Shown here: one piece after another, positions 55,805 through 64,000 of the stretch | How positions within the stretch are numbered: position 1 is the first letter of the stretch | Layout: the number at the start of each line of letters is the position of its first letter | Source: an uncultured Rhodospirillaceae bacterium | GTDB lineage: Bacteria > Pseudomonadota > Alphaproteobacteria > UBA8366 | Assembly (NCBI GenBank): GCA_913043025.1 | Contig: CAJWLM010000006.1 | Location: 62,001-126,000 of the forward strand | DNA length: 64,000 nt | Direction of reading: 5' to 3' | Program-made: the position numbers and the translations under genes | The notes under the pieces: model-generated | Databases searched by the model: none | What the model saw: only the letters and a program-made list of their open reading frames with translations | What the model was told of the DNA's origin: nothing

Positions 55805-56782
55805 ATGGCGATTGATACACACGCCCACTTTATTCCGCAGGCTATGCTTGAGGACCTTCGTAATCGGATTTCTGATTTTCCCAATATAGACCTAGTCGAA
55901 CAATCCGGCAGTTTCCAACTCGCTTTTGCTGGAGGAAGCCCGAGCCGCCCTATCATGGGGCGACTGCGCGAAACTGAAGACCGCAATGCCTGGATGAAAC
56001 AAAATGGATTAGATGTTCAAATTACTGGCGGTTGGGTCGATGCATTTGGCAACCAGCTGCCTGCTGATGAAGGAGCAGAGTGGGCGCGCTACTGTAACAA
56101 ATGGCTGATCAAGACATGTGGAATGGGTTCTGGCATCATACCGCTAGCTATTCTCCCAACGCAAAGTGGTAAGCACGCGGCAGAGGTAATGCAAGATGCA
56201 TTAGATGATGGCTTTAAAGGCTTCATGATTGGTGCCCAAACAAAAGGTGTTGGGGGCACGCTAGATGATCCTGATCTCGATCCTTTTTGGACGAAGGCCC
56301 ATGAAACAGGTGCCGTTATTTTAGTGCACCCCGTTTTTGACGCGTCGGACCCTCGAGTACTAGATTTTGACATGGTAAATGCCGTCTCAAGAATCAATGA
56401 TCAGACAATTGCGCTGGCACGGATCCTTTTCACTGGGCATTTAACTAAATATTCTGGCGCGAAAGTTATCGCTTCAACAGGTGGTGCGGCATTGCCATAT
56501 GCACTCGGTAGATTGATTCGAAACTTTAAGGCTCACCCCGGCAAATATTCCGACCCAAGGGAGGGCTTCTCGCAACTTTATTTTGACAGCATAGTTTTCG
56601 AACCAGAAGTTTTAGATTTTCTTGTTGCGCGGGTCGGGGCTGAGAGAGTGCTGCTTGGCTCGGATTGGCCGTTTCCTATTGGAGACTTAGAGCCATGTGA
56701 AGTTGTAAAAAAATCATCATTAAGCTTAAACAGCAAAGCACGAGTTCTAGAGACAAATGCGCAAACTTTATTCGGACTTTAA
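55805..56782 (+). CDS. Amidohydrolase-2 (ACMSD-like) family protein
   Basis: 325 residues. The metal-site motif DTHAHFIP is at the N-terminus, the later ligands lie in ILVHPVFD and LLGSDWPFPIGD, and the TIM-barrel pattern fits the decarboxylase/hydrolase family of ACMSD and related enzymes. The segment that normally contains a catalytic His before GG (HGGGxLPY) reads ASTGGAALPY here, so that His is replaced by Thr. Activity on an aromatic acid or lactone is possible but not proven. A promoter should lie in the 278 bases upstream of it. Confidence 0.85.
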   Translation: MAIDTHAHFIPQAMLEDLRNRISDFPNIDLVEQSGSFQLAFAGGSPSRPIMGRLRETEDRNAWMKQNGLDVQITGGWVDAFGNQLPADEGAEWARYCNKWLIKTCGMGSGIIPLAILPTQSGKHAAEVMQDALDDGFKGFMIGAQTKGVGGTLDDPDLDPFWTKAHETGAVILVHPVFDASDPRVLDFDMVNAVSRINDQTIALARILFTGHLTKYSGAKVIASTGGAALPYALGRLIRNFKAHPGKYSDPREGFSQLYFDSIVFEPEVLDFLVARVGAERVLLGSDWPFPIGDLEPCEVVKKSSLSLNSKARVLETNAQTLFGL

Positions 56783-57010
56783 TGACCTCGGAACATTACT
56801 TGTTAAAATATCCTTCGACACAGGAAGTATATTGGGTTCCATATCAAAACCCCCAAAATACTTATTTACCTAAATGCACCGCAAACAGATTGAAATAAAG
56901 GCCCACGATATTGAATGTGCAGCATTAGTTGAACTTCATCAGCATCACAAAAATAGCCGCGCCCAGCGCTGCTATGGTCTTACCCAATGTAATGCGCCAC
57001 GAGATAATCA

Positions 57011-58111
57011 ATGATAGAGGTGACCGGTGCCCGAGTTCATATCATACCCGTAAACCACCGTGGTAATTGGGTGTTAGTGGAGGTCGAGAGCGCTGACCAC
57101 CATAGGGGCTGGGGGGAAGCATCCGATAGCAAAAACGACAGCGCTTGCATTGAAGCAATTAGGCGCTGCGTCGAAGATTTAAAAGGCAAGGATATCGATC
57201 CCATCGCTACCGCCGATACGTTAATAGAAGGCGTGCCAAATGAGCGCCTTTCGCGAACAGCACCGAGCGCAATATCACAAGCTCTCTACGATCTTTCTTG
57301 TCGCAAAGAAGGGATCTCTGTAGCAGAAAAGCTTTCCCAAGGGCATCAGATACCTAACACCGTTAAATTCTATTGTAACATCAATCGGAAAAGCAGCAGT
57401 CGCGATCCTGCCAGTATTGCGGCCGCAGGTTGTGGGGCATTAGAGGCGGGTTGCACCAATATAAAAATAGCACCATTCGACGAAGTCTCTCCACGACATA
57501 ATCCAGCTGACGTGAAAAAGCTTGTGGGACCGGGTGTTGCCAGATTGCGAGCCCTTCGCGACGCGGTTGGAGCGCGGGCACAGCTGATGATTGACTGTCA
57601 TTGGCGTTTCACAAAAGAAACAGCACCACTGCTTGCCGCAATTTGTAAAGATTTAGAAATTACTTGGATCGAAGATCCGCTCCACAATTGGGATAAGTCT
57701 GCATGCGATGAGCTGCGAGCCATATCAGGCGGCCGCATTTGTGGGGGCGAGAATTTTTACACTCATACTGAATTGGAAAATCTAGCAAAATCAGGTTGCA
57801 TTGATGTTCTGATTGCTGATGTAAAATTTACCGGAGGACCCGGAAGACTAAATGAAATTTGCAAGATGGCCGCCACTTATGGCCTCAAATTTGCCCCACA
57901 TAATCCGTCTGGCCCGATTTGTACTGCGGCAAGCGCTCAGGTGACCGCCGCTAACCGCAATGCTGAAATACTAGAATATGCATTTGGAGAAGTTCCTTGG
58001 CGACTGCCATTCGCAAAGGGTGAGAATCCGTTGGGCACCGAAATTGCTGTAAAAGGACCCGGACTAGGAATTGATATAGATTTTGATTCCCAGGGAAAAC
58101 CAGCGCACTAG
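57011..58111 (+). CDS. Enolase-superfamily (mandelate racemase/muconate lactonizing) enzyme
   Basis: 366 residues. The magnesium ligands sit in LMIDCHWRF, WIEDPLHNWD and CGGENFYTH; Lys in NIKIAPFDEV and the Asp-His dyad in IADVKFTGG and FAPHNPSGPICTAAS are the likely acid-base residues. The PHNPSGP motif is common in sugar-acid dehydratases such as galactonate dehydratase. A dehydratase of an acid sugar or related hydroxy acid is the best guess. The TauD-type gene begins 157 bases downstream on the same strand. Confidence 0.88.
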   Translation: MIEVTGARVHIIPVNHRGNWVLVEVESADHHRGWGEASDSKNDSACIEAIRRCVEDLKGKDIDPIATADTLIEGVPNERLSRTAPSAISQALYDLSCRKEGISVAEKLSQGHQIPNTVKFYCNINRKSSSRDPASIAAAGCGALEAGCTNIKIAPFDEVSPRHNPADVKKLVGPGVARLRALRDAVGARAQLMIDCHWRFTKETAPLLAAICKDLEITWIEDPLHNWDKSACDELRAISGGRICGGENFYTHTELENLAKSGCIDVLIADVKFTGGPGRLNEICKMAATYGLKFAPHNPSGPICTAASAQVTAANRNAEILEYAFGEVPWRLPFAKGENPLGTEIAVKGPGLGIDIDFDSQGKPAH

Positions 58112-58268
58112 ACGGTTCCGGATATTCTTTGCTAGACAATTAGATAGATCAATACCTTAATTTTTGAAGATAAGCACAGCTCTTATTTTAAAAAACATCA
58201 AAGTTAATAAACGGGCCCGTGCTGTTTTGCGGTTATTCACTCTATTAATTAAAAGGGGGCAAGAAATC

Positions 58269-59126
58269 ATGGCCATGTCAATCAAACCTCTTGGCGACGG
58301 ATTTGCATCAGAAGTCACCGGACTAGATCTGCGTCATACTCTTGAAGAGGACCTAAAAATCGCTCTTTACCGAACCTTTGCGGAACAATCCGTCTTAGTA
58401 ATAAGGAACCAAAAATTGGAACCTACCGACTTTCTTGAATGTGCTCGCATATTCGGTAGCCCGATGATGCAAAGCCTAGAGCAGTTCCGCATTCCAGACT
58501 GCCCACTTGTTGGTTTCATCTCGAGCCAGGACAAAGGTTCGAACGGTAAAGTAATAACGAGGGGCAGCAACTGGCACACCGATCATTCGCATACAATTCG
58601 GCCTCCAAAGGCCACTATGCTTCATGCCATCACTCTACCTAACCACGGAGGAGATACCCAGTTTTGCTCAATGCACCTCATGTATGACGCGCTATCCGAA
58701 AAATTGAAAAAGCAAGCTGATAAAATAAATTGTCTGCATATATGGATGAGCCGTCGGTGTCCCCGCCCTATGGCTCCAGCTGAAGAGGGCTTTGATCCGC
58801 GCGTTTGGCACCCATTGGTTCGAGTAAATCCAGATACTAATCGTAAAGCAATCTACATCAATACCGCTAGAATAGACGATTTCCAGGGCGTTGATGCGGA
58901 GGATGGATTTGACCTTCTCGATGACTTTATGGAAATGGCCGATCAATCAACATTTGAATATCGCCATAAATGGGAAGACGGTGATGTCGTTATTTGGGAT
59001 AATCGTTCGGTTCTACATCAGGCAAATGGCGATTATGGTGACGAATATCGCCACCTGTATCGCATTATAATCGAAGGGGAGCCCGTGTTGAATGCAAATG
59101 GCGAGCAGATGGAGTCAGCTGCATGA
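58269..59126 (+). CDS. TauD/TfdA-family 2-oxoglutarate-dependent dioxygenase
   Basis: 285 residues from the ATG at 58269, which has AAAGGGGGC about nine bases upstream; the frame extends 105 bases further without similarity. The iron triad is His/Asp in SNWHTDHSHT and a late His in SVLHQANGDY; the 2-oxoglutarate arginine is in YRHLYRIIIEG. Members hydroxylate taurine, 2,4-D, carnitine precursors and similar acids. Its stop overlaps the D-2-hydroxyacid dehydrogenase start by four bases, so the two are coupled. Substrate not deducible. Confidence 0.9.
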   Translation: MAMSIKPLGDGFASEVTGLDLRHTLEEDLKIALYRTFAEQSVLVIRNQKLEPTDFLECARIFGSPMMQSLEQFRIPDCPLVGFISSQDKGSNGKVITRGSNWHTDHSHTIRPPKATMLHAITLPNHGGDTQFCSMHLMYDALSEKLKKQADKINCLHIWMSRRCPRPMAPAEEGFDPRVWHPLVRVNPDTNRKAIYINTARIDDFQGVDAEDGFDLLDDFMEMADQSTFEYRHKWEDGDVVIWDNRSVLHQANGDYGDEYRHLYRIIIEGEPVLNANGEQMESAA

Positions 59127-60109
59127 CCAGATATAAAATTGCCATTTTAGACGTGTGGGCCGAAGCCGTAAGAGATCAAACCCGCGCTGTTGCACCAGAA
59201 AATTTCGATTTACACTTTGCCGAAAGCTACGATGAAGATCATCAAATTAAAATAGCCCAAGTATGCGACTTTATTGTATGCGGAACTGCACCAATTTCCC
59301 GACGTTTGTTGGATGCGGCACCAAGCATTAAATTTATCCAGAAATGGGGCATAGGTTTTGATAAAGTAGATCTTGATGCCATTCGTGACCATGGTCTCGG
59401 CCTTTGCAATACAGCCGGGGCGAATAGCTCAGTTGTAGCAGAACATACAATCTTATTGATTCTAGCAGTTTATCGCCACCTTCTTGAAATTGATGCAAGA
59501 TTAAGGAATGGGGAATGGTTAGATATCAAAATTATGCTAAGAAATAATGCCTTACAGATGCGCGGTAAAACTGTTGGAATTTTGGGTTTTGGGAATATTG
59601 GCCGTGCTGTAGCACAACGCCTTATCGGCTTTGAGACAAATGTGATTTATCATGACATATCACGAGCAACCGGGGAAATAGAAAGTAAATTTAATTCAAA
59701 CTATGTGAGCTTGGAGCGCCTTTTCAAAGAATCCGACATATTAACAATACATACGCCGTTAAATGAATCGACGCGCGATATAGTTGACGCTACATCCATA
59801 AACCAAATGAAGGATACAGCGATTATTATCAATTGTGCTCGAGGTGGTGTCTTAAATGAAAAAGCTTTATTTGACGCGATTAAAGCAGGAAATATTCGCG
59901 GGGCCGGGATCGATGTGTGGGAACCCGAACCTACCAAGCCTGAAAATCCACTTTTTACATTGGATAAAGTTGTCGTTACACCACACGCCGCCGGATCAGC
60001 ATTCGATAACGTAGGCAATGTGTCGAAACACTGTTTTCAAAATATTCAGTTATTTTTGGATGGTAGGCCATTGCCAGAGCCTGACGTGATCATCCCGATA
60101 CCCGAGTGA
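59123..60109 (+). CDS. D-isomer specific 2-hydroxyacid dehydrogenase
   Basis: 328 residues. The NAD motif is GILGFGNIGRAVAQRL (about residues 150-165), and the catalytic Arg, Glu and His occur in INCARGGVLNEKAL, DVWEPEPTKPENPL and TPHAAGSAF. The family interconverts 2-oxo and D-2-hydroxy acids, including phosphoglycerate. It is coupled to the dioxygenase gene (ATGA overlap), suggesting a shared pathway that ends in a 2-oxo acid. Substrate unknown. Confidence 0.9.
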   Translation: MTRYKIAILDVWAEAVRDQTRAVAPENFDLHFAESYDEDHQIKIAQVCDFIVCGTAPISRRLLDAAPSIKFIQKWGIGFDKVDLDAIRDHGLGLCNTAGANSSVVAEHTILLILAVYRHLLEIDARLRNGEWLDIKIMLRNNALQMRGKTVGILGFGNIGRAVAQRLIGFETNVIYHDISRATGEIESKFNSNYVSLERLFKESDILTIHTPLNESTRDIVDATSINQMKDTAIIINCARGGVLNEKALFDAIKAGNIRGAGIDVWEPEPTKPENPLFTLDKVVVTPHAAGSAFDNVGNVSKHCFQNIQLFLDGRPLPEPDVIIPIPE

Positions 60110-60544
60110 AGCCCCCGATGGTTCTCAAATAGCAAAAAAATTAATCAATATGATAAAAAAATAGGCGAATTTAATAAATACTTGTTGAAACGCGGCCAAA
60201 CGCCCCCCATAATGCTGGTTCGGACCTTGCTTAACAAAAATAATTTTGGTCCGAGTAGGGAGGCATGTGTATACACCATCACGCAATAGTTGTGCTTGCA
60301 GCAAAATTCCTGCGCTGTATTCGGGTAGTGATGTTGCTTGGTCGGTTCATGTGCGAACTATCGAATTACAGAAAACTCAAGATCGTTAATACGGGTTTCA
60401 TGAAAAGCCCACAAATAGGTGTGCCCGTTAGCAAATGTTGACGGCATGCGCAACGAACGCTGGCTCCACTCAATGCTTACAAGTTAGCGTTTAAAGATGC
60501 GAGACATAAAGATTATCTCGCGAACAGGGAAGGAGACATAGTTA
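60110..60544 (+). promoter_or_regulatory. Leader region of the ABC importer operon, with hairpin
   Basis: 435 bases with no gene. An inverted repeat CGGACC (60221-60226) and GGTCCG (60248-60253), extended by one T-A pair, forms a seven-base stem. Its loop is A/T-rich. It could terminate the upstream operon or act as an operator for the importer. A strong ribosome site AAGGAG precedes the solute-binding protein start. Confidence 0.45.
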
Positions 60545-62293
60545 ATGGCTTCGAGAAAATTATTGGCCGCTTTCGCATTAGGAACAATCCTAATCTTTGG
60601 CGGCACAGCCGCGGATACTTCAGCAAAACAGCCAGTTCGTGGCGGTACACTAAATTACGTGGTTGGAAGTAAAATCCCATCACTCGATCTTCATCGGGAA
60701 ACTACGTTCGGCGTTGTCCATCCAGTGCGGCCCTATTACAGCGTCCTCATGAGGGTCAACCCTGATAACCCACAGTCAACCACTGACTTTGTGTGTGACA
60801 TTTGTACTGGCGGCATTCCAAAACCGACAGATGGAAGCAAAACCTACACATTTAAAATTCGTAAAAATGCAAAATTTTGGAATGACTTCAAAGCCGGCGG
60901 CAAAAGCATCAATGATAAAGACTTTAACACGAAGCTGTTAGGCGGCAAAGTAACAGCAAGTGATGTCAAAAAGGTACTTGGCACTACCGTGAACGCGTAT
61001 GATGTCGCGTACAACTTTAAGTTGATTATATTTCCGCCAAAGGGAGTGCCAAGCGCACGCAAAGCTTTCTTCCGAATGGTTAAATCGGTTGAGGCAGTCG
61101 ATAAAGATACCGTGGTATTTAAACTCAACTTCCCGTCAGGCGCGTTCCTGCCTGCCGTAGCACTTCCGTTTAATGGGATTTATCCGAAGGCCTTACTTGA
61201 AAAGGATCCAAATTTCTTTACTAAGAATATATACGGCTCTGGTCCTTTTATGTTTGATGAATATTCACCCGGCTCATTCGTTAAGGGTGTTCGAAATCCG
61301 ACATACCACCATGTAGGTAGCGATGGAAAACAACTGCCATATCTTGATGGGGTACGATCAATTAGCGCTCCAAAAATGGCCATTCGTTTAAATGCAATTC
61401 GTGGTGACAGAGCTGCTATTGAATTTCGTGGATTTCCACCAAAAGCTCGTGACGATCTCAAAAAAGCACTCGGTGATAAGATCACAGTGCAAGAGAGTAA
61501 CTGGAATTGCGGGCTAATGTTTATCGGAAACCATAAACATAAATTCTTCGGAAAACCAAAGGTTCGGCGGGCTCTCTCGTTAGCAGTCGATCGCTGGGGT
61601 GGGTCTAAGTACCTCTCCAAAATTGCTATTGTAAAAACCGTTGGGGGCATTGTTTTCCCGGGCGATCCGTTAGCTGCGACTGAAGAGGAACTCGTAAAGA
61701 TTCCTGGGTTCCACAAGGATTTGAAAAAATCTCGTGCAGAAGCCAGAAAATTATTGAAGGAGGCGGGTGTGCCAGATGGTTACACCTTCAAATTCAATAA
61801 CCGTGGCGTTGACCAACCCTATAAAATCGTCGGTACGTGGTTAGTCGGTCAATGGAAGAAAATCGGGTTAAACCCAAAACAGTCGGTTCAACCATCGGGG
61901 CCTTTCTATGCGTCTCTGCGAAAGAAGAAGGACTACGATGTTTCCATAGACTTTAATTGTCAGTCCGTTATCAATCCTTTGGCAGATGTCTCAAAATACA
62001 TCTCTGACGACCTTGCCGGTAATAACTACGCAAATTACCAAGACCGCGAAGCCGACAGACTGTACGATGCCATGTTGAGAGAAGCGGATCCTGTAAAGGT
62101 AAGGAAAATGATGCGCAAGTATGAGTGGCACACACTGGCGAAGGAAGCCCACGTAGGGCCTACACCATGGTGGTATAAAATTAATCCACATCGCTCGTAT
62201 GTACAAGGTTGGAAAGTTGCACCAAGTCACTACCTAAACCAAAGCCTGGAGCAAATCTGGTGCACAGGTGGCAAGTGCAGTCATTCTAACTAA
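60545..62293 (+). CDS. Family 5 solute-binding protein of a peptide-type ABC importer
   Basis: 582 residues with a signal peptide (LLAAFALGTILIFGGTAADTSA). The SBP family 5 pattern includes GGTLNYVVGSKIPSLDLHRE near the N-terminus, the YTFKIRKNAKFWND segment, and YGSGPFMFDEYSPGSFVKGVRNPTY (longer in the protein). It binds oligopeptides, dipeptides, opines or similar ligands in the periplasm. Permease genes follow after a strong hairpin. The ligand cannot be read from sequence; adjacent catabolic genes suggest an organic acid or amino-acid derivative. Confidence 0.92.
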   Translation: MASRKLLAAFALGTILIFGGTAADTSAKQPVRGGTLNYVVGSKIPSLDLHRETTFGVVHPVRPYYSVLMRVNPDNPQSTTDFVCDICTGGIPKPTDGSKTYTFKIRKNAKFWNDFKAGGKSINDKDFNTKLLGGKVTASDVKKVLGTTVNAYDVAYNFKLIIFPPKGVPSARKAFFRMVKSVEAVDKDTVVFKLNFPSGAFLPAVALPFNGIYPKALLEKDPNFFTKNIYGSGPFMFDEYSPGSFVKGVRNPTYHHVGSDGKQLPYLDGVRSISAPKMAIRLNAIRGDRAAIEFRGFPPKARDDLKKALGDKITVQESNWNCGLMFIGNHKHKFFGKPKVRRALSLAVDRWGGSKYLSKIAIVKTVGGIVFPGDPLAATEEELVKIPGFHKDLKKSRAEARKLLKEAGVPDGYTFKFNNRGVDQPYKIVGTWLVGQWKKIGLNPKQSVQPSGPFYASLRKKKDYDVSIDFNCQSVINPLADVSKYISDDLAGNNYANYQDREADRLYDAMLREADPVKVRKMMRKYEWHTLAKEAHVGPTPWWYKINPHRSYVQGWKVAPSHYLNQSLEQIWCTGGKCSHSN

Positions 62294-62340
62294 GCGCGTA
62301 TTCATGACTTAACGATAAGCGTTTAGATGCGAAACATTAT

Positions 62341-62376
62341 TTCCGCCCGTTGCCACAATAATGGGAACGGGCGGAA
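62341..62376 (+). terminator. Strong hairpin between binding-protein and permease genes
   Basis: Arms TTCCGCCCGTT (62341-62351) and AACGGGCGGAA (62366-62376): eleven perfect pairs, six GC pairs in a row, loop of 14 bases with CCA/TGG inside. A T-rich stretch follows ten bases later. Such partial terminators or mRNA-stabilising stems after a binding-protein gene let it be made in excess over the permeases. Confidence 0.65.
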
Positions 62377-62426
62377 TGATTTATCACTTTTTGCTTTTAG
62401 TCCATTGAGTTTGCTTGGGAAATATC

Positions 62427-63398
62427 ATGTATAAATACACTGCAAAACGCATTTTATTGATGATACCTACACTTGTTGGCGCTGCCATCTTGGTTTTTGG
62501 ATTATTGCGTTTAATCCCAGGCGATGTTTGTGAACTACGGCTCGCGGGTTCAGGCACTTATGTCGACCCGGATGCGATTAGAGATTGTCAACTTAAACTC
62601 GGAATGCTGGATCCAATATGGAAGCAATTTTATGATTTTATGATTGGCTTGTTTACTTTTAACTTTGGCGACTCCATGTGGACCGGGCAGCCGATCACAC
62701 ATGAAATCAAACTCAGGTTTGCCCTTTCGCTGCAAGTTGCGATCATGGCCACCATTGTAAGTGTAGCGATTGCAATACCGATGGGCACGATATCAGCAGT
62801 AAAACAGAATACATGGCTGGATTATGTTGTCCGGGCATTCTCAATTGCTGGAATTGCAATGCCGTCTTTTTGGTTGGGTATCCTTATAATACTTGGACTG
62901 CTTATTTATACGCAGGCTTGGTTTGGTCAGCCATGGATGCCACCAATTGAATATGTTGATCCTTTCACAGATCCTATCGGTAATTTCTCGCAATTAATTT
63001 GGCCCGCGATTGCAACTGGTTATAGATATTCTGCGGTTGCTACAAGGATGATGCGTTCGGCACTGCTTGAAGTGTTACGTGAAGATTTCATACGGACTGC
63101 CCGAGCCAAGGGTATAAAAGAAAAAATAATTACACAGCGCCATGCTTGGAAGAATGCTTTGCTGCCTGTAGTTACCGTTATAGGAATAGAATTTGCCTTC
63201 TTAATGGGAGGCCTCGTAGTAACTGAGCAAGTTTTTAACTTAAATGGCTTGGGAAAACTTTTCGTAGAATCGGTTACAAATCACGATTACACCATGACAC
63301 AGGCCTTAGTGATGCTTGTTGCTACAATCTTTGTTATAACAAACTTTGTTGTGGATCTTTGTTACGCGTGGCTGGATCCACGAATACGGTATAGTTGA
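62427..63398 (+). CDS. Peptide-type ABC transporter permease (DppB-like)
   Basis: 323 residues from the ATG at 62427; an in-frame TTG at 62415 is unlikely. Six membrane segments, the N-terminal AKRILLMIPTLVGAAILVFGL and the EAA-like loop RTARAKGIKEKIITQRHAWKNALLP fit the DppB/OppB family. It forms the transmembrane pore with the DppC-like partner that starts 15 bases later. The ATPase genes should lie beyond the window. Confidence 0.93.
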   Translation: MYKYTAKRILLMIPTLVGAAILVFGLLRLIPGDVCELRLAGSGTYVDPDAIRDCQLKLGMLDPIWKQFYDFMIGLFTFNFGDSMWTGQPITHEIKLRFALSLQVAIMATIVSVAIAIPMGTISAVKQNTWLDYVVRAFSIAGIAMPSFWLGILIILGLLIYTQAWFGQPWMPPIEYVDPFTDPIGNFSQLIWPAIATGYRYSAVATRMMRSALLEVLREDFIRTARAKGIKEKIITQRHAWKNALLPVVTVIGIEFAFLMGGLVVTEQVFNLNGLGKLFVESVTNHDYTMTQALVMLVATIFVITNFVVDLCYAWLDPRIRYS

Positions 63399-63413
63399 GG
63401 GGGGAGACACACT

Positions 63414-64000
63414 ATGGCAACTGTCGATAATACTACCCTTGAAACTGAACTTGAAGAATTACGCGACTCAAGAACCTTCACGGCCAAAGCATGGGATACA
63501 TTTAAAAGAATGCCCCTTGGTGCATTTGGCGCACTGGTGGTAATTTTAATGATCCTGGCAGCTATATTGGCTCCCTGGGTATCTCCTTATGACCCGGAAT
63601 TGAACAACTTCGAAGCGATGCTCTCACCCCCTAGCTGGGAGTATTTACTGGGCACGGACCAATTCGGACGCGACCTTTTCACGCGAATAATTTATGGAGC
63701 TCAAACCGCACTCTTTGTTGGTTTTTCATGTGCCTTCATTGGTGCGACTGCGGGACTGGTTCTTGGAGTTATGAGCGCTTATTTTGGTGGTACGTTTGAT
63801 TTGATATTTCAAAGAATAATGGATGTTTTTTTAGCTTTTCCTTTGATAATTCTCGCGCTAGCTGTGGTCGCGACCTTTGGTACTAAAGGAATCTTTTTCG
63901 GTACGCCTTATGAAAATGTTATAATTGCTATAACAATTCCCTTCATTCCGAGATGTGCCCGGGTTGTGCGTTCGAATGCCCTTTCAATACGGGAAATTCC
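63414..64000 (+). CDS. Peptide-type ABC transporter permease (DppC-like), 3' end missing
   Basis: About 195 residues are visible; the gene runs past position 64000. A strong GGGGGGAG ribosome site precedes the ATG. The N-terminal cytoplasmic segment, first membrane helix (GAFGALVVILMILAAILAPW), and the motif LGTDQFGRDLFTRIIYGAQT are typical of DppC/OppC. It is the second pore subunit of the importer. Confidence 0.93.
   Translation, partial: MATVDNTTLETELEELRDSRTFTAKAWDTFKRMPLGAFGALVVILMILAAILAPWVSPYDPELNNFEAMLSPPSWEYLLGTDQFGRDLFTRIIYGAQTALFVGFSCAFIGATAGLVLGVMSAYFGGTFDLIFQRIMDVFLAFPLIILALAVVATFGTKGIFFGTPYENVIIAITIPFIPRCARVVRSNALSIREI

Overview
The window reads as a stretch of chromosome from a low-to-moderate GC (about 40-45% in hand-sampled lines) alphaproteobacterium, probably an uncultured marine Rhodospirillales-like lineage. 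The case rests on gcrA (an alphaproteobacterial cell-cycle regulator), a DUF2794 gene, the fabD-fabG-acpP-fabF-mltG order, rpsF-rpsR-rplI-dnaB-alr-mlaEF-radA-cvpA synteny, a yfgM-like/bamB/der operon and a ppx-rlmE-guaB-rsmB-guaA block. No rRNA, tRNA, CRISPR array, transposase or integrase was recognised.

Layout. 1-3.5 kb: two paralogous short-chain dehydrogenases (one cut by the window edge) around a renalase-like flavoprotein, then a ketopantoate-reductase-family gene. 3.6-8.0 kb (minus): fatty-acid synthesis operon fabD-fabG-acpP-fabF plus mltG. 8.3-17.3 kb (plus): ribosomal proteins S6, S18, L9, helicase DnaB, alanine racemase, lipid-transport MlaE/MlaF, RadA, CvpA and an SDR; the purF that usually sits between the last two is missing. 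17.3-20.7 kb (minus): outer-membrane assembly and ribosome GTPase operon. 21-22.8 kb: lipoprotein, DUF2794 and gcrA, the last preceded by a perfect DnaA box and a cluster of GANTC methylation sites. 22.8-30.9 kb (minus): dusA, an SDR/HisD-like dehydrogenase pair, a TPR/M48 protease/SH3-like operon and lemA.

31-36.3 kb (minus): a three-gene envelope export system made of a LolA-like periplasmic protein, an RND/MMPL transporter with a C-terminal cyclic-nucleotide-binding domain, and a beta-barrel. 36.9-44.7 kb is accessory: psiE-like, an FeS-type photolyase relative that lacks two of the expected cluster cysteines, FkbM methyltransferase, a ZIP-like transporter split by a second cyclic-nucleotide-binding domain, hemG, and a rhodanese / YeeE-YedE / small exported protein operon for sulfur handling. 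45.3-46.6 kb: M20 amidohydrolase.

46.7-48.3 kb is a GC-rich (about 60%) insert holding mscS, a coupled 54-aa ORF and a ribF truncated after its first motif. It lies against the 3' end of guaA and is bracketed by an 11-bp direct repeat matching the end of guaA, so it looks like a remnant of a guaA-site genomic island; an assembly chimera is the alternative. 48.3-54.6 kb: purine and ribosome-modification block. 54.9-64 kb (plus): bluB, then a catabolic and uptake cluster (amidohydrolase, enolase-superfamily dehydratase, TauD-type dioxygenase, D-2-hydroxyacid dehydrogenase, and a family 5 peptide-type ABC importer whose last gene runs off the window).
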